Source of the DNA: Thraustochytrium sp. TN22
Lineage: Eukaryota; Sar; Bigyra; Thraustochytrida; Thraustochytriidae
DNA: 64,000 nt
NCBI GenBank assembly: GCA_013306675.1
Contig: JABLUY010000009.1
Coordinates: 186,001-250,000, forward strand
Direction of reading: 5' to 3'
Under the pieces are notes generated by a model, which had not been told where the DNA came from, did no database searches, and saw only the letters and a program-made list of their open reading frames with translations. How positions within the stretch are numbered: the stretch's first letter is position 1; each line of letters starts with the position of its first letter. Position numbers and translations under genes: made by a program. Positions 38,100-48,381 of the stretch are shown here, piece by piece.

Positions 38100-39389
38100 C
38101 TACGAGCGCTGTTTGAGGCGGCGCAGCACCGCCTCGTCGTCGCTATCCATGCTGTAGCTGCGTCGGCGCCGAGGACTACGACTGCGACTGCGACTGCGGC
38201 GATGGTGGCGATCCCGGCTACGCTCGTCGCGGCGACGGTCGTCCCGGCGACGGCGGTCGTCCCGGCGGCGGTCGTCGCGCTCGCGGTCGTCGCGGCGGCG
38301 GTCGTCGCGCTCGCGGTCGTCGCGGCGGCTGTCCTTGCGATCGCGATCGTCGCGTCGACCATCATCCATGTGGCGGCGGCGGCGGCGGTCAGGGTCAGGG
38401 TCGCGGTCACCACGATCACGAACACGATCACGATCACGATCACGATCACGACGATGATCGCCGGGCGCATTCGTCGCGGCGTCATCAGGCAAGCGCAGCG
38501 CGCCCAGAGACACCTCCTCTTCGTCGTCGTAGGCCGCGTAGCGCACCACGACGTGGTCCGGGCCCTGGCCCGGGCCAATGACCTTGGCTGCGTACCAGCG
38601 CGCCTCATCTGCGTACAGAGCCTCAACATCCGTACCGGGCGCGAAGAGCTCGCGCCGCTCGCGGTTGCGCTGCAGCTGACTGCGCTCCGCGCGCAGCGCC
38701 GCCAGACGAGGTTGCATCTCACATTCGACGCTGTAGGGAAACCGCGGCACCACGAGACCAGCGAACTTGGGCTCCTCCAACAGGCTCGTGGCCCAGACGC
38801 CCACGGGCACGGCTTCGTCGGTGTCCTCGAAGGGGCGAAACGGGTCGGCGTCCATCAGGTGCGGGCGGAACCAAGCCCAGAGCTCGTCTGCCGGGCAGGT
38901 AAAGCGAAGAAAGACAAAGGCGAGCGCGCGCACCATGGGCGCGTCGCGCGCGGCGAGCATGCTGGTCAGTTGCTTGTGCGTGGGGCGCAGCTCGCAGAGC
39001 CTGTAGAGGGCGCAAAAGGCGCCGCCCGGCTCGCTGCCGGGGCCTCGTAGCCAGGGGTCGAGCGTGCGTACCTTGTGCTTGACCTCGTCAACGAGCTGCG
39101 GCACAGTGGTCAGTTGTCTCAGCGCCTTGAGATATTCGCTGCCCTGCACGCGTCGCGCCAGCATCGGGCCCAAGTTGAAATTACCGTCCGCCTTCATCGG
39201 CACCAGGTTCTTCGCTGCCACATGCTGCTGCTGCTGCTGCTGCTGCTGTACGTGCGCGTGCGCGTGCAGGCCGCCGGGGCCCGCGGCCTCCTCGAGCGCC
39301 TCTGCGTCGCCGCGCGCGCTCGCGAACGCCAGCTGCTGCGCCCGCTGCACGTCGCGCCGCTTGCGGAAGGCCTCCGCCGCGCGGCTCAT
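38100..39389 (-). CDS. PRP38: PRP38-type pre-mRNA-splicing factor with RD/RS-rich tail
   Basis: PRP38 proteins join the U4/U6.U5 tri-snRNP and are needed for spliceosome activation. The 429-residue product has a Gln-run-containing N-terminus (eight Gln, about 48-55). The PRP38 domain (about 65-225) follows: NFNLGPMLARRVQGSEYLKAL, VDEVKHKVRTLDPWLRG, CALYRLCELRPTHKQL, YLFLRF-like AFVFLRFTC, and DPFRPF. A short domain with ALYADEARWYAAKV follows, reminiscent of a Tudor/SMN-like fold (speculative). The tail is RD- and RS-rich, as in PRP38B. A long open frame continues upstream through non-coding DNA. The ATG at 39389 is the one that yields the conserved N-terminus MSRAAEAFRKRRD. An intron-poor genome that keeps a splicing factor of this kind still splices. 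Confidence 0.88.
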   Translation of the reverse strand: MSRAAEAFRKRRDVQRAQQLAFASARGDAEALEEAAGPGGLHAHAHVQQQQQQQQHVAAKNLVPMKADGNFNLGPMLARRVQGSEYLKALRQLTTVPQLVDEVKHKVRTLDPWLRGPGSEPGGAFCALYRLCELRPTHKQLTSMLAARDAPMVRALAFVFLRFTCPADELWAWFRPHLMDADPFRPFEDTDEAVPVGVWATSLLEEPKFAGLVVPRFPYSVECEMQPRLAALRAERSQLQRNRERRELFAPGTDVEALYADEARWYAAKVIGPGQGPDHVVVRYAAYDDEEEVSLGALRLPDDAATNAPGDHRRDRDRDRDRVRDRGDRDPDPDRRRRRHMDDGRRDDRDRKDSRRDDRERDDRRRDDRERDDRRRDDRRRRDDRRRDERSRDRHHRRSRSRSRSPRRRRSYSMDSDDEAVLRRLKQRS

Positions 39390-39566
39390 CTCCCCGCGCC
39401 GCGCAGCACCGCGCCCCGCGCCGCGCCGTGCCGCGCCGTGCCAGCCCGCGCCCGCGCTCGCGCCCGCGCCCGCGCCCGCGCCACCGACTGGACGATGCCG
39501 CTCTGCCGCTCGTACCAGCTGGGCCGCGGCCCGGCGAAACGGCGGCGGTTGCGGCGGTTGCGCACC

Positions 39567-39580
39567 TGCGCAACGCATTT
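39567..39580 (-). promoter_or_regulatory. Candidate ribosome-biogenesis element A upstream of ESF1
   Basis: Plus strand reads TGCGCAACGCATTT, the exact reverse complement of the 14 bases at 23112-23125 upstream of UTP6. It lies 98 bp before the ESF1 ATG. Confidence 0.7.
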
Positions 39581-39600
39581 CGGGGCGGGGGCGGCGCGGC

Positions 39601-39614
39601 ACCAGTGGTGGCGG
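39601..39614 (+). promoter_or_regulatory. Candidate ribosome-biogenesis element B upstream of ESF1
   Basis: ACCAGTGGTGGCGG, identical to 23153-23166 upstream of UTP6 and in the same orientation to the gene. It lies 63 bp before the ESF1 ATG. Confidence 0.7.
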
Positions 39615-39677
39615 GACCCGGCGGCGGCGGCGGTCTCGCGCGCGCAGAACCGGAGGCGCGCGGGCGGCGGAGGCAGC

Positions 39678-42029
39678 ATGGCGCGCGCATCGCGCGGCGG
39701 CGAGGCCAAGCGCACGCCCCAGCGCGGGTCTGCGGGCGCTGGCGGCGACGATGACATCGCGGACGAGCGCTTCAAGCACGTGCAGTACAGCGCCAAGTTC
39801 TCGCGCGGCAAGAAGGACGAGCACAAGGTGGCCATCGACGAGCGGTTCAAGAGCATCTTCACGGACAAGGACTTTGGCGCGGTGCGCGGCGCGCGCGTGG
39901 ATAAGTATGGACGCAAGGTGAACAAGCGGGAGCGCGCGCCCGGAGCGGAGCTCAAGCGCTACTACAAGCTGGAGGACGAAGAGAAGGAGGGTGCCAAGGC
40001 CGAGAAGGAGGAGGAGGAGGAGGAGGAGGAGGACGCGGGCGAGGATGAGGATGAGGCGGATGAGGAGTTCGAGGAGCTTCGCGCCAAGCTGCAGCAGAGC
40101 CGCAAGGAACAGGCGGCCAAGCGCGGCAAGGCGCCCAAGAAGGCGACCACGAAGAAGGGCGCGGCCCGCTCCGAGGAGGAGCGCATGGAGTACATCAACA
40201 AGCTGGCACGCGGCGAGGTGGAGGGTGAATCCTCTGACTCGGACTCCGGCGAAGACAGCGACGGCTCTGACTTGCAAGACGGCGAGGTGCTCGCAAGCAC
40301 CGAACAGATGCGCGCCGGCTTCGACGAGGTGGAGCAGGAGGAGGCCGAGGACATCCCCTTGGGCGACGCGACGACCCGGATTGCTGTGCAGAACCTGGAT
40401 TGGTCGCGCATGCGCGCCCAGGACGTCTTTATGGTGCTGCAGTCCTTTCTGCCTGTGGGCGGCATCATCAAGAACGTGACGGTGTACCTCAGCGAGTTCG
40501 GCGAGAAGCGCATGAAGGCAGAGGAGACGATGGGCCCTGCCGTGGATGGCGTGGAGCGCAAGGTGGTTCCTATGAGCGACCCGACGGACTTTGAGGACCG
40601 GGAGCAGACGCTCAACGAGGGCAGCTCGTTCCACCCGGAGAAGCTGCGCCGCTACGAGCTGGACAAGCTCAAGTACTACTTTGCCATCGTGGAATTCAAC
40701 AGCGTCGAGGTGGCCGACCACCTGTACAAAGAGTGCGACGGCGTGGAGTTCGAGCGTTCCTCGTCAACCTTCGACCTGCGCTTCGTGCCGGAGGGCTTGG
40801 AGATTGACCGCCCGGTGCGCGACGAGGCCAGAGGCGTTGTGCGGGACTACCATGTGCCGGACTTTATCACCGCGGCGCTGCAAACCACGCGGGTCGAGCT
40901 AAAGTGGGACGAAGACGACACTGAGCGCATGAAGCTGCGCAAGTGGAACGCTCGCGGCAAGACCGGCCGGACTTCCAACACCATTGGCGAGAAGGAGCTG
41001 GAGGCCTTTATTGCGTCGGACGACGACGACGAGGAGGAGGAGGACGACGAGGACGACGAGCAGGACGAGGGCGCTGGTCGCTCGGGCCTTGGCGTGACTT
41101 CCGAGGCCGCTCGCCGCCGCAAGGCGAAGGCGTATCGAGCGAGCCTGCGCGCCGCCCTCTTGTCCAAGGACGACGACGACGATGACGATGACGACGACGA
41201 CGACGATGCAGAGAAGAAGGCCGTAGAGAGTAGCGATGACGATGACGACGCGGGCGGTATGCGTGAGATGACCTTTGTTCCTCGCGACGACGGTCAGGAT
41301 CAAGCCTCCGACGAGGCCGAGGATGATCGGAAGAAGCCGTCCAAGAAGAAGAAGGCCAAGGCGGACCCCGAGCCGGTCCCTCAGGACATGGACTTTAAGG
41401 ACTCCTTCTTCGCAAGCGACCGTAAGGCGAAACGGCGGCAGCAGCGCGAGAAGCGCCAGCGCGGCGCCGATGACAGCGACGAAGAGGACGGTCACGAGGA
41501 GGTAGAGGACGAGGCGACGCGACGCAAGCGGGAGCAGGCGGAGCTCGAGCTCCTCCTGCTGAGCGAGAAGGACCGCAACAAGGGAGCCGGTCTGGAGGGC
41601 TTCGACTTCAAGACGATCTTGGAGGGCGAGAAGCTCCTGCAAAAGGGCAAGAAGAGAATGATCGGCAAGCACCGCGAGCGCAAGGAGAAGGCCCTGGCGC
41701 TTGCGCGCAAGGACGAATTCAAGGTCGACGTCAAGGATGAGCGCTTTGCCAACATGCTCGAGGACCCTGACTTCTCCGTGGACCGCACCGATTCCAACTA
41801 CAAGGAGACGCGCGGCATGCGCGCCTTTGAGCAGGAGCAGCTGCGCCGCCGCGGCGCCCGCAAGGCCTCCAGCCGCCGAGGCCGTGCCGCCGCCGCCGCC
41901 ACCGCTGCTGAATCCGCCGAGGGGAGCGGCAGCAACTCTTTGCAGAACACTGTGGAGGCGATCAAGCGCCGCGCCGCGGCTGCCGAGCAGGCCAAGAAGC
42001 GCCGCAAGATGACCAAAGAGGCGAATTGA
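39678..42029 (+). CDS. ESF1: Pre-rRNA-processing protein ESF1
   Basis: Esf1 is a nucleolar protein needed for 18S rRNA maturation and 40S subunit formation. The 783-residue product opens with the family block ADERFKHVQYSAKFSRGKK, DERFKSIFTDKDFG and VDKYGRKVNKRE. After acidic low-complexity stretches comes the central RRM-like region, TTRIAVQNLDWSRMRAQDVF through VTVYLSEFGEKRM and LDKLKYYFAIVEFNSVEVA. Near the C-terminus is the NUC153 motif, KDERFANMLEDPDFSVDRTD with KETRGM. Asp/Glu runs (41025-41060, 41169-41210 in DNA) are typical of this family. An open frame extends 201 codons upstream but is non-coding in character. The ATG at 39678 in GCAGCATGG gives the conserved start. It shares upstream elements with UTP6. 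Confidence 0.95.
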   Translation: MARASRGGEAKRTPQRGSAGAGGDDDIADERFKHVQYSAKFSRGKKDEHKVAIDERFKSIFTDKDFGAVRGARVDKYGRKVNKRERAPGAELKRYYKLEDEEKEGAKAEKEEEEEEEEDAGEDEDEADEEFEELRAKLQQSRKEQAAKRGKAPKKATTKKGAARSEEERMEYINKLARGEVEGESSDSDSGEDSDGSDLQDGEVLASTEQMRAGFDEVEQEEAEDIPLGDATTRIAVQNLDWSRMRAQDVFMVLQSFLPVGGIIKNVTVYLSEFGEKRMKAEETMGPAVDGVERKVVPMSDPTDFEDREQTLNEGSSFHPEKLRRYELDKLKYYFAIVEFNSVEVADHLYKECDGVEFERSSSTFDLRFVPEGLEIDRPVRDEARGVVRDYHVPDFITAALQTTRVELKWDEDDTERMKLRKWNARGKTGRTSNTIGEKELEAFIASDDDDEEEEDDEDDEQDEGAGRSGLGVTSEAARRRKAKAYRASLRAALLSKDDDDDDDDDDDDDAEKKAVESSDDDDDAGGMREMTFVPRDDGQDQASDEAEDDRKKPSKKKKAKADPEPVPQDMDFKDSFFASDRKAKRRQQREKRQRGADDSDEEDGHEEVEDEATRRKREQAELELLLLSEKDRNKGAGLEGFDFKTILEGEKLLQKGKKRMIGKHRERKEKALALARKDEFKVDVKDERFANMLEDPDFSVDRTDSNYKETRGMRAFEQEQLRRRGARKASSRRGRAAAAATAAESAEGSGSNSLQNTVEAIKRRAAAAEQAKKRRKMTKEAN

Positions 42030-42560
42030 TGAAGCGATCTTCTGACTTTTGGTTTGCCGGCCTGCTGATGACAAACTGTGGGTGACTTTTATCTGATCCA
42101 CATCACACTCGCAGCGCAGCTGAATCCGGTCGCCCGGGAAACGTGAATTCAGCTGTGCTGTCGCGTGCTGTCTTGGTTGGAACCCGGGCCGTGCGAAGCA
42201 CGCACGAGCGGCCGGCCTGCAGCCAGTGGCAGAAGGGGAATAAATAATTCTTGGGTGGGTGCTCGCCTAGCCTTGGCTAACTAGGCCTAAGGCCTACCAC
42301 CGCTTCATTCATTGAGTCGTCATCATCATCATTTTCTTATCATCTTCTTCAAAAGTGTTGTGCAGAAAGGCACAATGGTACAGGAGGTTGTTTGCGGGAG
42401 CTTGCTTGTGTGGACGGGGCCCTGCACGGCAGCAGACGAAGCACTCGCGTCGCCGGATGTCTCTTCGCGGCGGCAGGAGCGCACAGAGGCGAGGCGCGGC
42501 AGGCCCACGTGCAATACGATTGGACGAATGGATGTGTGAATCTCACCGATCCTTTCAAGG
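42030..42560. other. Convergent intergenic region
   Basis: 531 bp between ESF1 and the PX kinase gene, AT-richer than either. It contains a CATCATCATCAT patch near 42320-42345 and CCAGTGGCAG at about 42222-42233. No gene or RNA feature is seen. Confidence 0.55.
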
Positions 42561-44857
42561 TCAGTCGGCCTCGACAAAGGCGCGAGGAGCATGACGGAAG
42601 CCCGCCCAGGTGGCCGGGTCCTGCGCGAGGCGCACAAGCGCCGGGTCGCGGACGCGGGCCTTGGTGGAGGCAGACTCGTGGGGCAGGCGCGCCGGGAGCG
42701 AGGTGAAGTTGTAGTCGAAGCAGGAGGTGTCGAGCGGCGAGCGCACGCGCGGCACAAAGGGCGGCTTGATGCGCTTGGCCGCGAGCTTCTTGAAGTCGAG
42801 CGGAGCAAAGTAGGGGTGCGCGGCGATCTCGCGCACCCCGTGCGTGGAGCCGAGGCGCTGCACGGGGTCCTTGTGCAGGAGCTTGCGGATGAGCGAGCGC
42901 GCGGAGCGACTGACCTCGTTCGCCGGGAACTCGACGGCGAGCTCGCAGATGCCGCGCGTGACGGCCTTCTTGTCATCCGAGTACCAGGGCGGCAGACCGG
43001 TGAGCATCTCAAAGAGCACCATGCCGAGCGCCCAGTAGTCGACGGCGAAGCCGTGGCCGGTCTTCTTGAGCATCTCCGGCGAGAGGTACTCGGTGGTGCC
43101 GACGAAGGAGAGCGCGCCAGCGTGCGGCTCGTGCACGCCGGTGCGCGCGAGGCCAAAGTCGACGAGCTTGACGTGGCCGTCGCCGTCGATCATGATGTTC
43201 TCCGGCTTGAGGTCGCGGTAGACGATGCCACGCTCGTGCAGGTGGCCGAGCGCCAGTGCGCACTCGCCGGCGATGAAGCGGGCGAGGCGGCTGGTGAACT
43301 TGCCGTGCACGTCGAGGTGAAAGTAGAGCTCGCCGCCGGCGCAGAACTCCTGCACGAAGAAGAGGTGGGTGTCGGTCATGAGCGCGGCCTCGAGGCCAAC
43401 GATAAAGGGGCAGTCGCGGCCCTCGAGCATGCAGCGCCGCTCCGTCTCGATGCGGCGCGTCTGCTTGCGGCGCACGGTCTCGAGCTTGCCGAGCGCCTTG
43501 ACGGCGAAGACGCGGGGCGGCGCAGCGGCGGCGCCTGCGCGCGGGCGCGGCGCGGCGGCGGTGCAGTCGGTCACGGCCTCGGACTCGGCGCGCTCCTGGA
43601 GCTGGCGCAGCGCGGCGTCGTCGCCGGGACGCGTGGCCAGGAAGACCTCGCCGAAGGAGCCCTTGCCGATGACCTTGCGCAGCACAAAGGCCGAGGGGTT
43701 CTCGGCGGCGCCCACGGCCGCTGGCGTGGCAGGGGCAGGGGCGGCCCCGGCCGCGGTCTCGCCGGCCGGCTTGGCGCAAACGGCGCGGTCACTGGCGGCG
43801 CTCACGGGGCGCGGCGTCTCGTCGGCGGCCTCGTCGTGGGCGTTGGCGCCGTGGGAGGCCACGGGCGCGGCCGGGTCGCAGGCATCGGCCTTCTTGGCCG
43901 CTTTGTTGTTCGTCGCGCCCGGGGCGGCGTCGGCGGCGGTGGCGCTCTCCTCGTCCGACGTGAGGTCGGTCTCCGTGCCGATGGTGCTGGCGCTGGGCCC
44001 GCGGCGATCGAGCGAGAGCGGCACGAGGCAGTCACCGGGCTGGAGCGGCGAGACGTCGGCGGCCTCGGACAGAAAATCCTGGAGCGTGCTGGAGATGGCG
44101 GCGCCGACCTGCGCGGCGGGCGTGCCGCGGCGCGGGTCCTTGGCCCAGAGGTCCATGACGCTGCGCAGCCAAAAGTCGAGGCCGCGCGCGCGCTCCTCGA
44201 CGAGCTGCGAGGTCAGCTCGTAGCTGAGCCTCTCCGGCATGGCCGGCAGGGAGGCGACAAAGTCGTTCTGTAGGCGCGCCAGCGTGTACTCGAGCGAGAG
44301 GAAGGCGCTGAAGCGCCGGTACACGTCCCAGCCGGCGCCCCAGGGCCCGCTGTCCACGCGCACGCGGTAGACGACGAAGCGCTTGGCCGCCGACACGCTC
44401 GCGTAGCCCGTGATGCGCACCGTCACGGCCTGCGCGCATCGCCGCAGCAGCGCGGCGCGCTCGGCGCTCGACGCGGGCGCCGCGGGCGCGACCTCGTCGC
44501 CCGCCTGCGCCTGCTTGGCCTCGGCCTCCGCCTCCGCCTCGGCCGGGGCCCCCGCGATGGTTGCGCGCCGGGGCACCTCCTCATGCTCACCCGCGATACA
44601 GCCCCCATCACCGGTGCCGACGGTTGCGTCGCTGCGGCGCGCGGCGGGCGCCGCCGCCTCGGCGGGCTGCGCGCGCACGGAGCTCGCCGTGCTGCGGCTG
44701 CTGCGGCTGCTGCCGCTCGTGCTGCCGCGGTCCTCCTCGTCCTCGCCCGCGCCTATTGACGAGAGCGAGAGCGAAGACGCCGCTGGGCAGGGGGGCGCCG
44801 CGAATGCCGCCATCTTCTCCTTTTGCTGCTGCTTTTGGTCGGAGGCCGCTCGCGCAG

Positions 44858-44916
<59 letters not shown>

Positions 44917-45647
44917 ACGCCACTCGCCTCCGCCGCGGGCGGCATGGCTACGAGCCGCCGCTGCTGCTCCTGCTGCTGCTGCTGCTGCTGCTGCGCCTCG
45001 CAGCAGGCCTCGCCGGCGCTCCTCTCCGCGGGGCAGGGCGCCGTCAGCGACGCCGCCTCCGCGTCGGACGCCGCGGGGCAGCAGGCCTCGCAGCCCTCCT
45101 CCGAGGCGCGCGCGCTGCTGCCGCCGAAGAAGAACCGCTTGCCAGCCAGCACGCGCTTGCCGCCCAGCGCGCCGCCGCGCAGCACGCCGCCGCGCTTCAT
45201 GCCGGTCTGCCGCGCCGCCTCCAGCGCCGCCTCGCCGCGCGGGACGCCTGCGCCGCGTCCCGCCGCTGCTTCCGCCCGTCCGCTGCCTTCGCTGCCGTCG
45301 CCGCTGCTGTGCCGCTCCTGCCGCTGCCGCAGCCGCTGCTGCTGCCGCTGCCGCTGCAGCAGCTGCTGCTGCTGCTGCAGCTGCAGCTGCCGCGGCCGCT
45401 GCTGCCGCCGCTGCTGCTGCTCGGCGCTGCGGCCGCGCTTCTGGCCGCCGCCGCCGGCCGCCGGGGCGCCGTCCACGGGCGCCGCACGCGCCGCGATCCC
45501 GCGGTCGCCGCCGCGAGGCTGCTGCTGATGCCGCGAGGCCCGCGCCGCACGCGGGGGCGCGCGGCCCGTGCCGCCGCCGCCGCCGCCGCCGCCGCGCTCC
45601 TGCGAGCCGCGCCGCTCCTCGCCAGGGCCCGCGCGGCGCCAGCTCAT
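42561..45647 (-). CDS. PX-domain AGC-family serine/threonine kinase
   Basis: A 1,028-residue kinase that combines phosphoinositide binding with AGC catalysis, as in SGK3. The N-terminal 380 residues are Gly-, Ser- and Gln-rich, with poly-Gln runs (the longest about 244-263). A PX domain lies at about 404-500 (FVVYRVRVDSGPWG, VYRRFSAFLSLEYTL). The kinase domain (about 653-948) has the Gly loop GKGSFGEVFLA, the lysine of FAVKALGKLE, YRDLKPENIMID, DFGLAR, and the activation segment FVGTTEYLSPEML with the PDK1-type threonine. An AGC tail follows with a CFDYNFTSL element. I see no FxxF[ST][FY] hydrophobic motif, so PDK1 or TORC2 docking may differ. The ATG at 45647 is real, but the low-complexity N-terminus makes the start less certain. 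It probably acts on endosomal membranes. Confidence 0.88.
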
Positions 45648-48381
45648 GCCACCGCCGTCTGCAGCCTGCGTCGGCGAGGGCCGCGCCGCGGCAGCAGCCG
45701 GCCGAGGCGAGGCGAGGCGAGGCGAGGCGAGGCGAGCGGCGAGCGCGGCGCCACCCAGGCCGTGCGGATAACTAGCGAGCTCGGAGCGCGAGCTTGCCGG
45801 TGTCGCTGCCAGTGGTTGGTTAGTTAGTGCGAGTCAGCGCGAGAGGACACGTGAGCCGAGGGCTGGGAGGCAAGGCAGGTAGCGGCAGCCACCACCACTG
45901 GCCGCGAGGCGAGGCGACTCGAGGCGCCTGCCAGCTAGGACCCCGGCGAGCGCTGCGCTGCGATGCGCTGCGATGCGCTGCGAAGCGATGCGCTGCGACG
46001 CCGACCCGACGCGAGCCTTGTCTTGACTTGACGAAGCGCCTGCGAGCACGATGACCGCACCGACCACGAACGACGCCAGCGGCCACACGGGCCGCTGCTC
46101 GCTAGCTAGCTAGCTAGCTGAAGGCAACGCGGCGAGGCTCGGGCGGTGGAGGGCACCGAAAGGGCGGCACGGACTCGACTGCACTCGACTGCGCAGGCCG
46201 GGGAACTTGTTGATGTGAGAGAAGGCGCACGGCTGTGCACTGGCACGGTGACGGCGCCGGCAGGCTGGCTGGGCTTGCCTTGCCAAGCTTGACGGCGATG
46301 CCCTTTTCTTGGAGAGAGGCGATCACGAAGGCGCCGTCAGGCTCAGCCACGCAGGCGAGTTGCGCGTGGAGTCGGGCCGGGCAGAGTCGGTCCCAGGTGA
46401 CGGCGTGGCCCCGTGGGCCGCGTGGCAGCTGGCAGTGGGCGGCGGAAGGAAACGAAGGTAGCCAAGCAAAGATCGGCGAGCGCTGGATGGTGAAGCCCTG
46501 CGCGCAGCCGACCCGACTCGGAGGCCTGGCTGCGCCCGGCCAGCGCTCGCTTGATGGCCGCCCGGGCTGGCAAGCCGCGGGGACTCTCTCTCACGCACGC
46601 AGAAGGGTGGATGGAGGGAGGAAGGGCGAGCCGCCTGCGCGGCGCCGCGCCGACCTGGCTGGCCTCTCTCCGGCCGCTGGCGTGCCTCCTGTGGTGGAGG
46701 GCGGGCGGGCTGGCTCGGTCGCGGCGGGAGTCGAAGCACGCCTGGCACGGGCCCGATGGCACAGCACGGCACGCCGGCAGCCAGCCTCGCTCCGCCGCGG
46801 GGAAAACACGAGCCCTGAGCCCTGACACTGGCGCGAGAATCGCGACGGCCGCGCGCGGGTGTCCGACGGCGATGCAGCGCGATGCACGGCGCTCTACGGC
46901 GGCCACGACGTCGCTCGCTGACAGGCGGTCTCAGCGCGCTTTTTGCGACGCGCCGCGACCCGCGAGCGACCCGCGAGGACCTCCCTGCCTGGCTCCGATG
47001 GAGTCGGCGCTCGGCCGTGCGCCTGCGCAAGAGCTGCTCGCAGCCAAGGGCGCGAACTCGCGTCACACCGCGCGGAAGCTTCTTGCCCGCTCGGCGCCGC
47101 TTGATCGCTGCCGCCGGTCTCGACTAGCCTCGCTTCGCTAGTTCGCTCTTGCTCGCTCGCTCGACGCGCGCCGGGCCACGCGCCTCCTTGCCAAGGCGCT
47201 TCGCAGCACGCTCGCCGGACCGCGCGAAGTTCCCAAGAAGCGAAGCTGGCCGAGCCGCGCGGAGCCGCGCCGCACGCAGCAGACGACCGCGCCGCCAACC
47301 AAGCTGGGCTTGGCCGCTCCAGGCCAGGCAGAAGCCGCGAGCGGTGGCGAACGGTGGCGAGCGGACGAACGAGCGACCAACGATCAAACCAATCCAAACT
47401 TGGACGGCGGTGGCCGCTGTGGCGGGTGCAGGTCCGCCACAGCTGGCTGGGCCTCGAGCGTTGATGTGAGCGCTCACTTGGCTGGGCGAGCGCTACGCGA
47501 CGACGGCGGCGACGACGCTGCCACCCTCGTCGAGACCAGACGACGGTCCCGAGTCGGCTGCGAGGCGGCGCGAGCTTGCTTGGGTGAACGAACTTGATCG
47601 AGCTCAGCGAGCGCCACGCTTGTCGCGTCTGCGTCTGGCTAGCGGTGGGTGGGTGGGCGCAGCGTGGCCAGCTGGCTGGCAGCTTGACCGCGACTTTGAC
47701 TGCGCTGAGCGCTCCCAGGCTGCCAACCAGAGGCAGCGGCGGTTTTTCCCTTTGTACGGCACCGCGCTTTGTGCAGAGATTGCTCGCCTGGCGTCTTGCA
47801 CGCACGCTCCGTACGCTCTCACGCTCGCTCGCACGCTCGCCCGCACGCTCGCTCGCACGCACGCGGCCCTGGTCCGCTACGCACCGCCGCCGAGGCAGCT
47901 GGCTGATGAGAGTGCAGTGCGCGCGCGCTGCGTCAATGGGGCAGCGGCCGTTGGTCTCGTCCTCGATCCGGGCACGGCCCTCGGCTCGCGATGCAATCAG
48001 CCGGCGGCGCCTGTTGCGCTCGCGCGCGAGCGCGTGAGCACGAGGGCTCGGGAGGGCGGCTGCGGCTCGCGCTGCGCGCCTGGCTTGGCTCGGCCGGCGA
48101 GCCTGAGCTTGCTTGGACGGCGGCTTGAAGTTGAAGGGTCTGTGACGAGCGCGACGCGGGTGGTCGTTAGGTTGCCGAGCACTCGCCTTTTCCGGGGTCA
48201 AAGAGGAGAACTTAACCACCGACCGCACCGGCGCTGGGCCGCTCCGAGCGCGGGGGGAGGGGCAATCATTGGCAATGCGGTCTCGCCTCGCAATCAAAAT
48301 TCACAGCGTGCGTTTTAATGCATGTCATGGCAAAGTACAGCAGGGGTCGTGCGGCCAGCGCAGCGAGCAGTAGGTTATCGA
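45648..48381. other. Gene-free region upstream of the PX kinase with short tandem repeats
   Basis: 2.7 kb with no supportable gene. The largest open frames (minus strand, 46323-47066 and 46894-48297) contain no ATG at all and are Arg/Ala/Ser-rich. Present are six GGCGA units (45706-45735), CGATGCGCTG decamers (45961-45980), GCTA repeats (46101-46119), GCACGCTC/GCTCGCAC repeats near 47815-47862, and TGCCAGTG sites at 45807-45814 and, inverted, 46238-46245. The first 200 bp should hold the kinase promoter. Confidence 0.55.
45706..45735 (+). repeat. Six tandem GGCGA pentamers
   Basis: Perfect pentamer array 59 bp upstream of the PX kinase ATG. Probably slippage-prone sequence inside the 5' UTR or promoter. 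Confidence 0.8.

Larger units (their letters stand above)
39390..39677. promoter_or_regulatory. Divergent promoter region between PRP38 and ESF1
   Basis: A 288-bp bidirectional spacer. It carries the inverted element A and the element B shared with UTP6 (separate entries), plus a CGCGCCCGCG-rich run near 39445-39480. Confidence 0.75.

Noticed and set aside
39075-39677. A 201-codon upstream extension of ESF1, and a matching upstream extension of PRP38.
   Set aside because: They overlap each other's genes and the shared promoter. The conserved N-termini of both families begin at the ATGs chosen.
46894-48297. A 467-codon minus-strand frame in the gene-free region.
   Set aside because: It starts with TTG and contains no Met codon. 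Composition is Arg/Ser/Ala noise.
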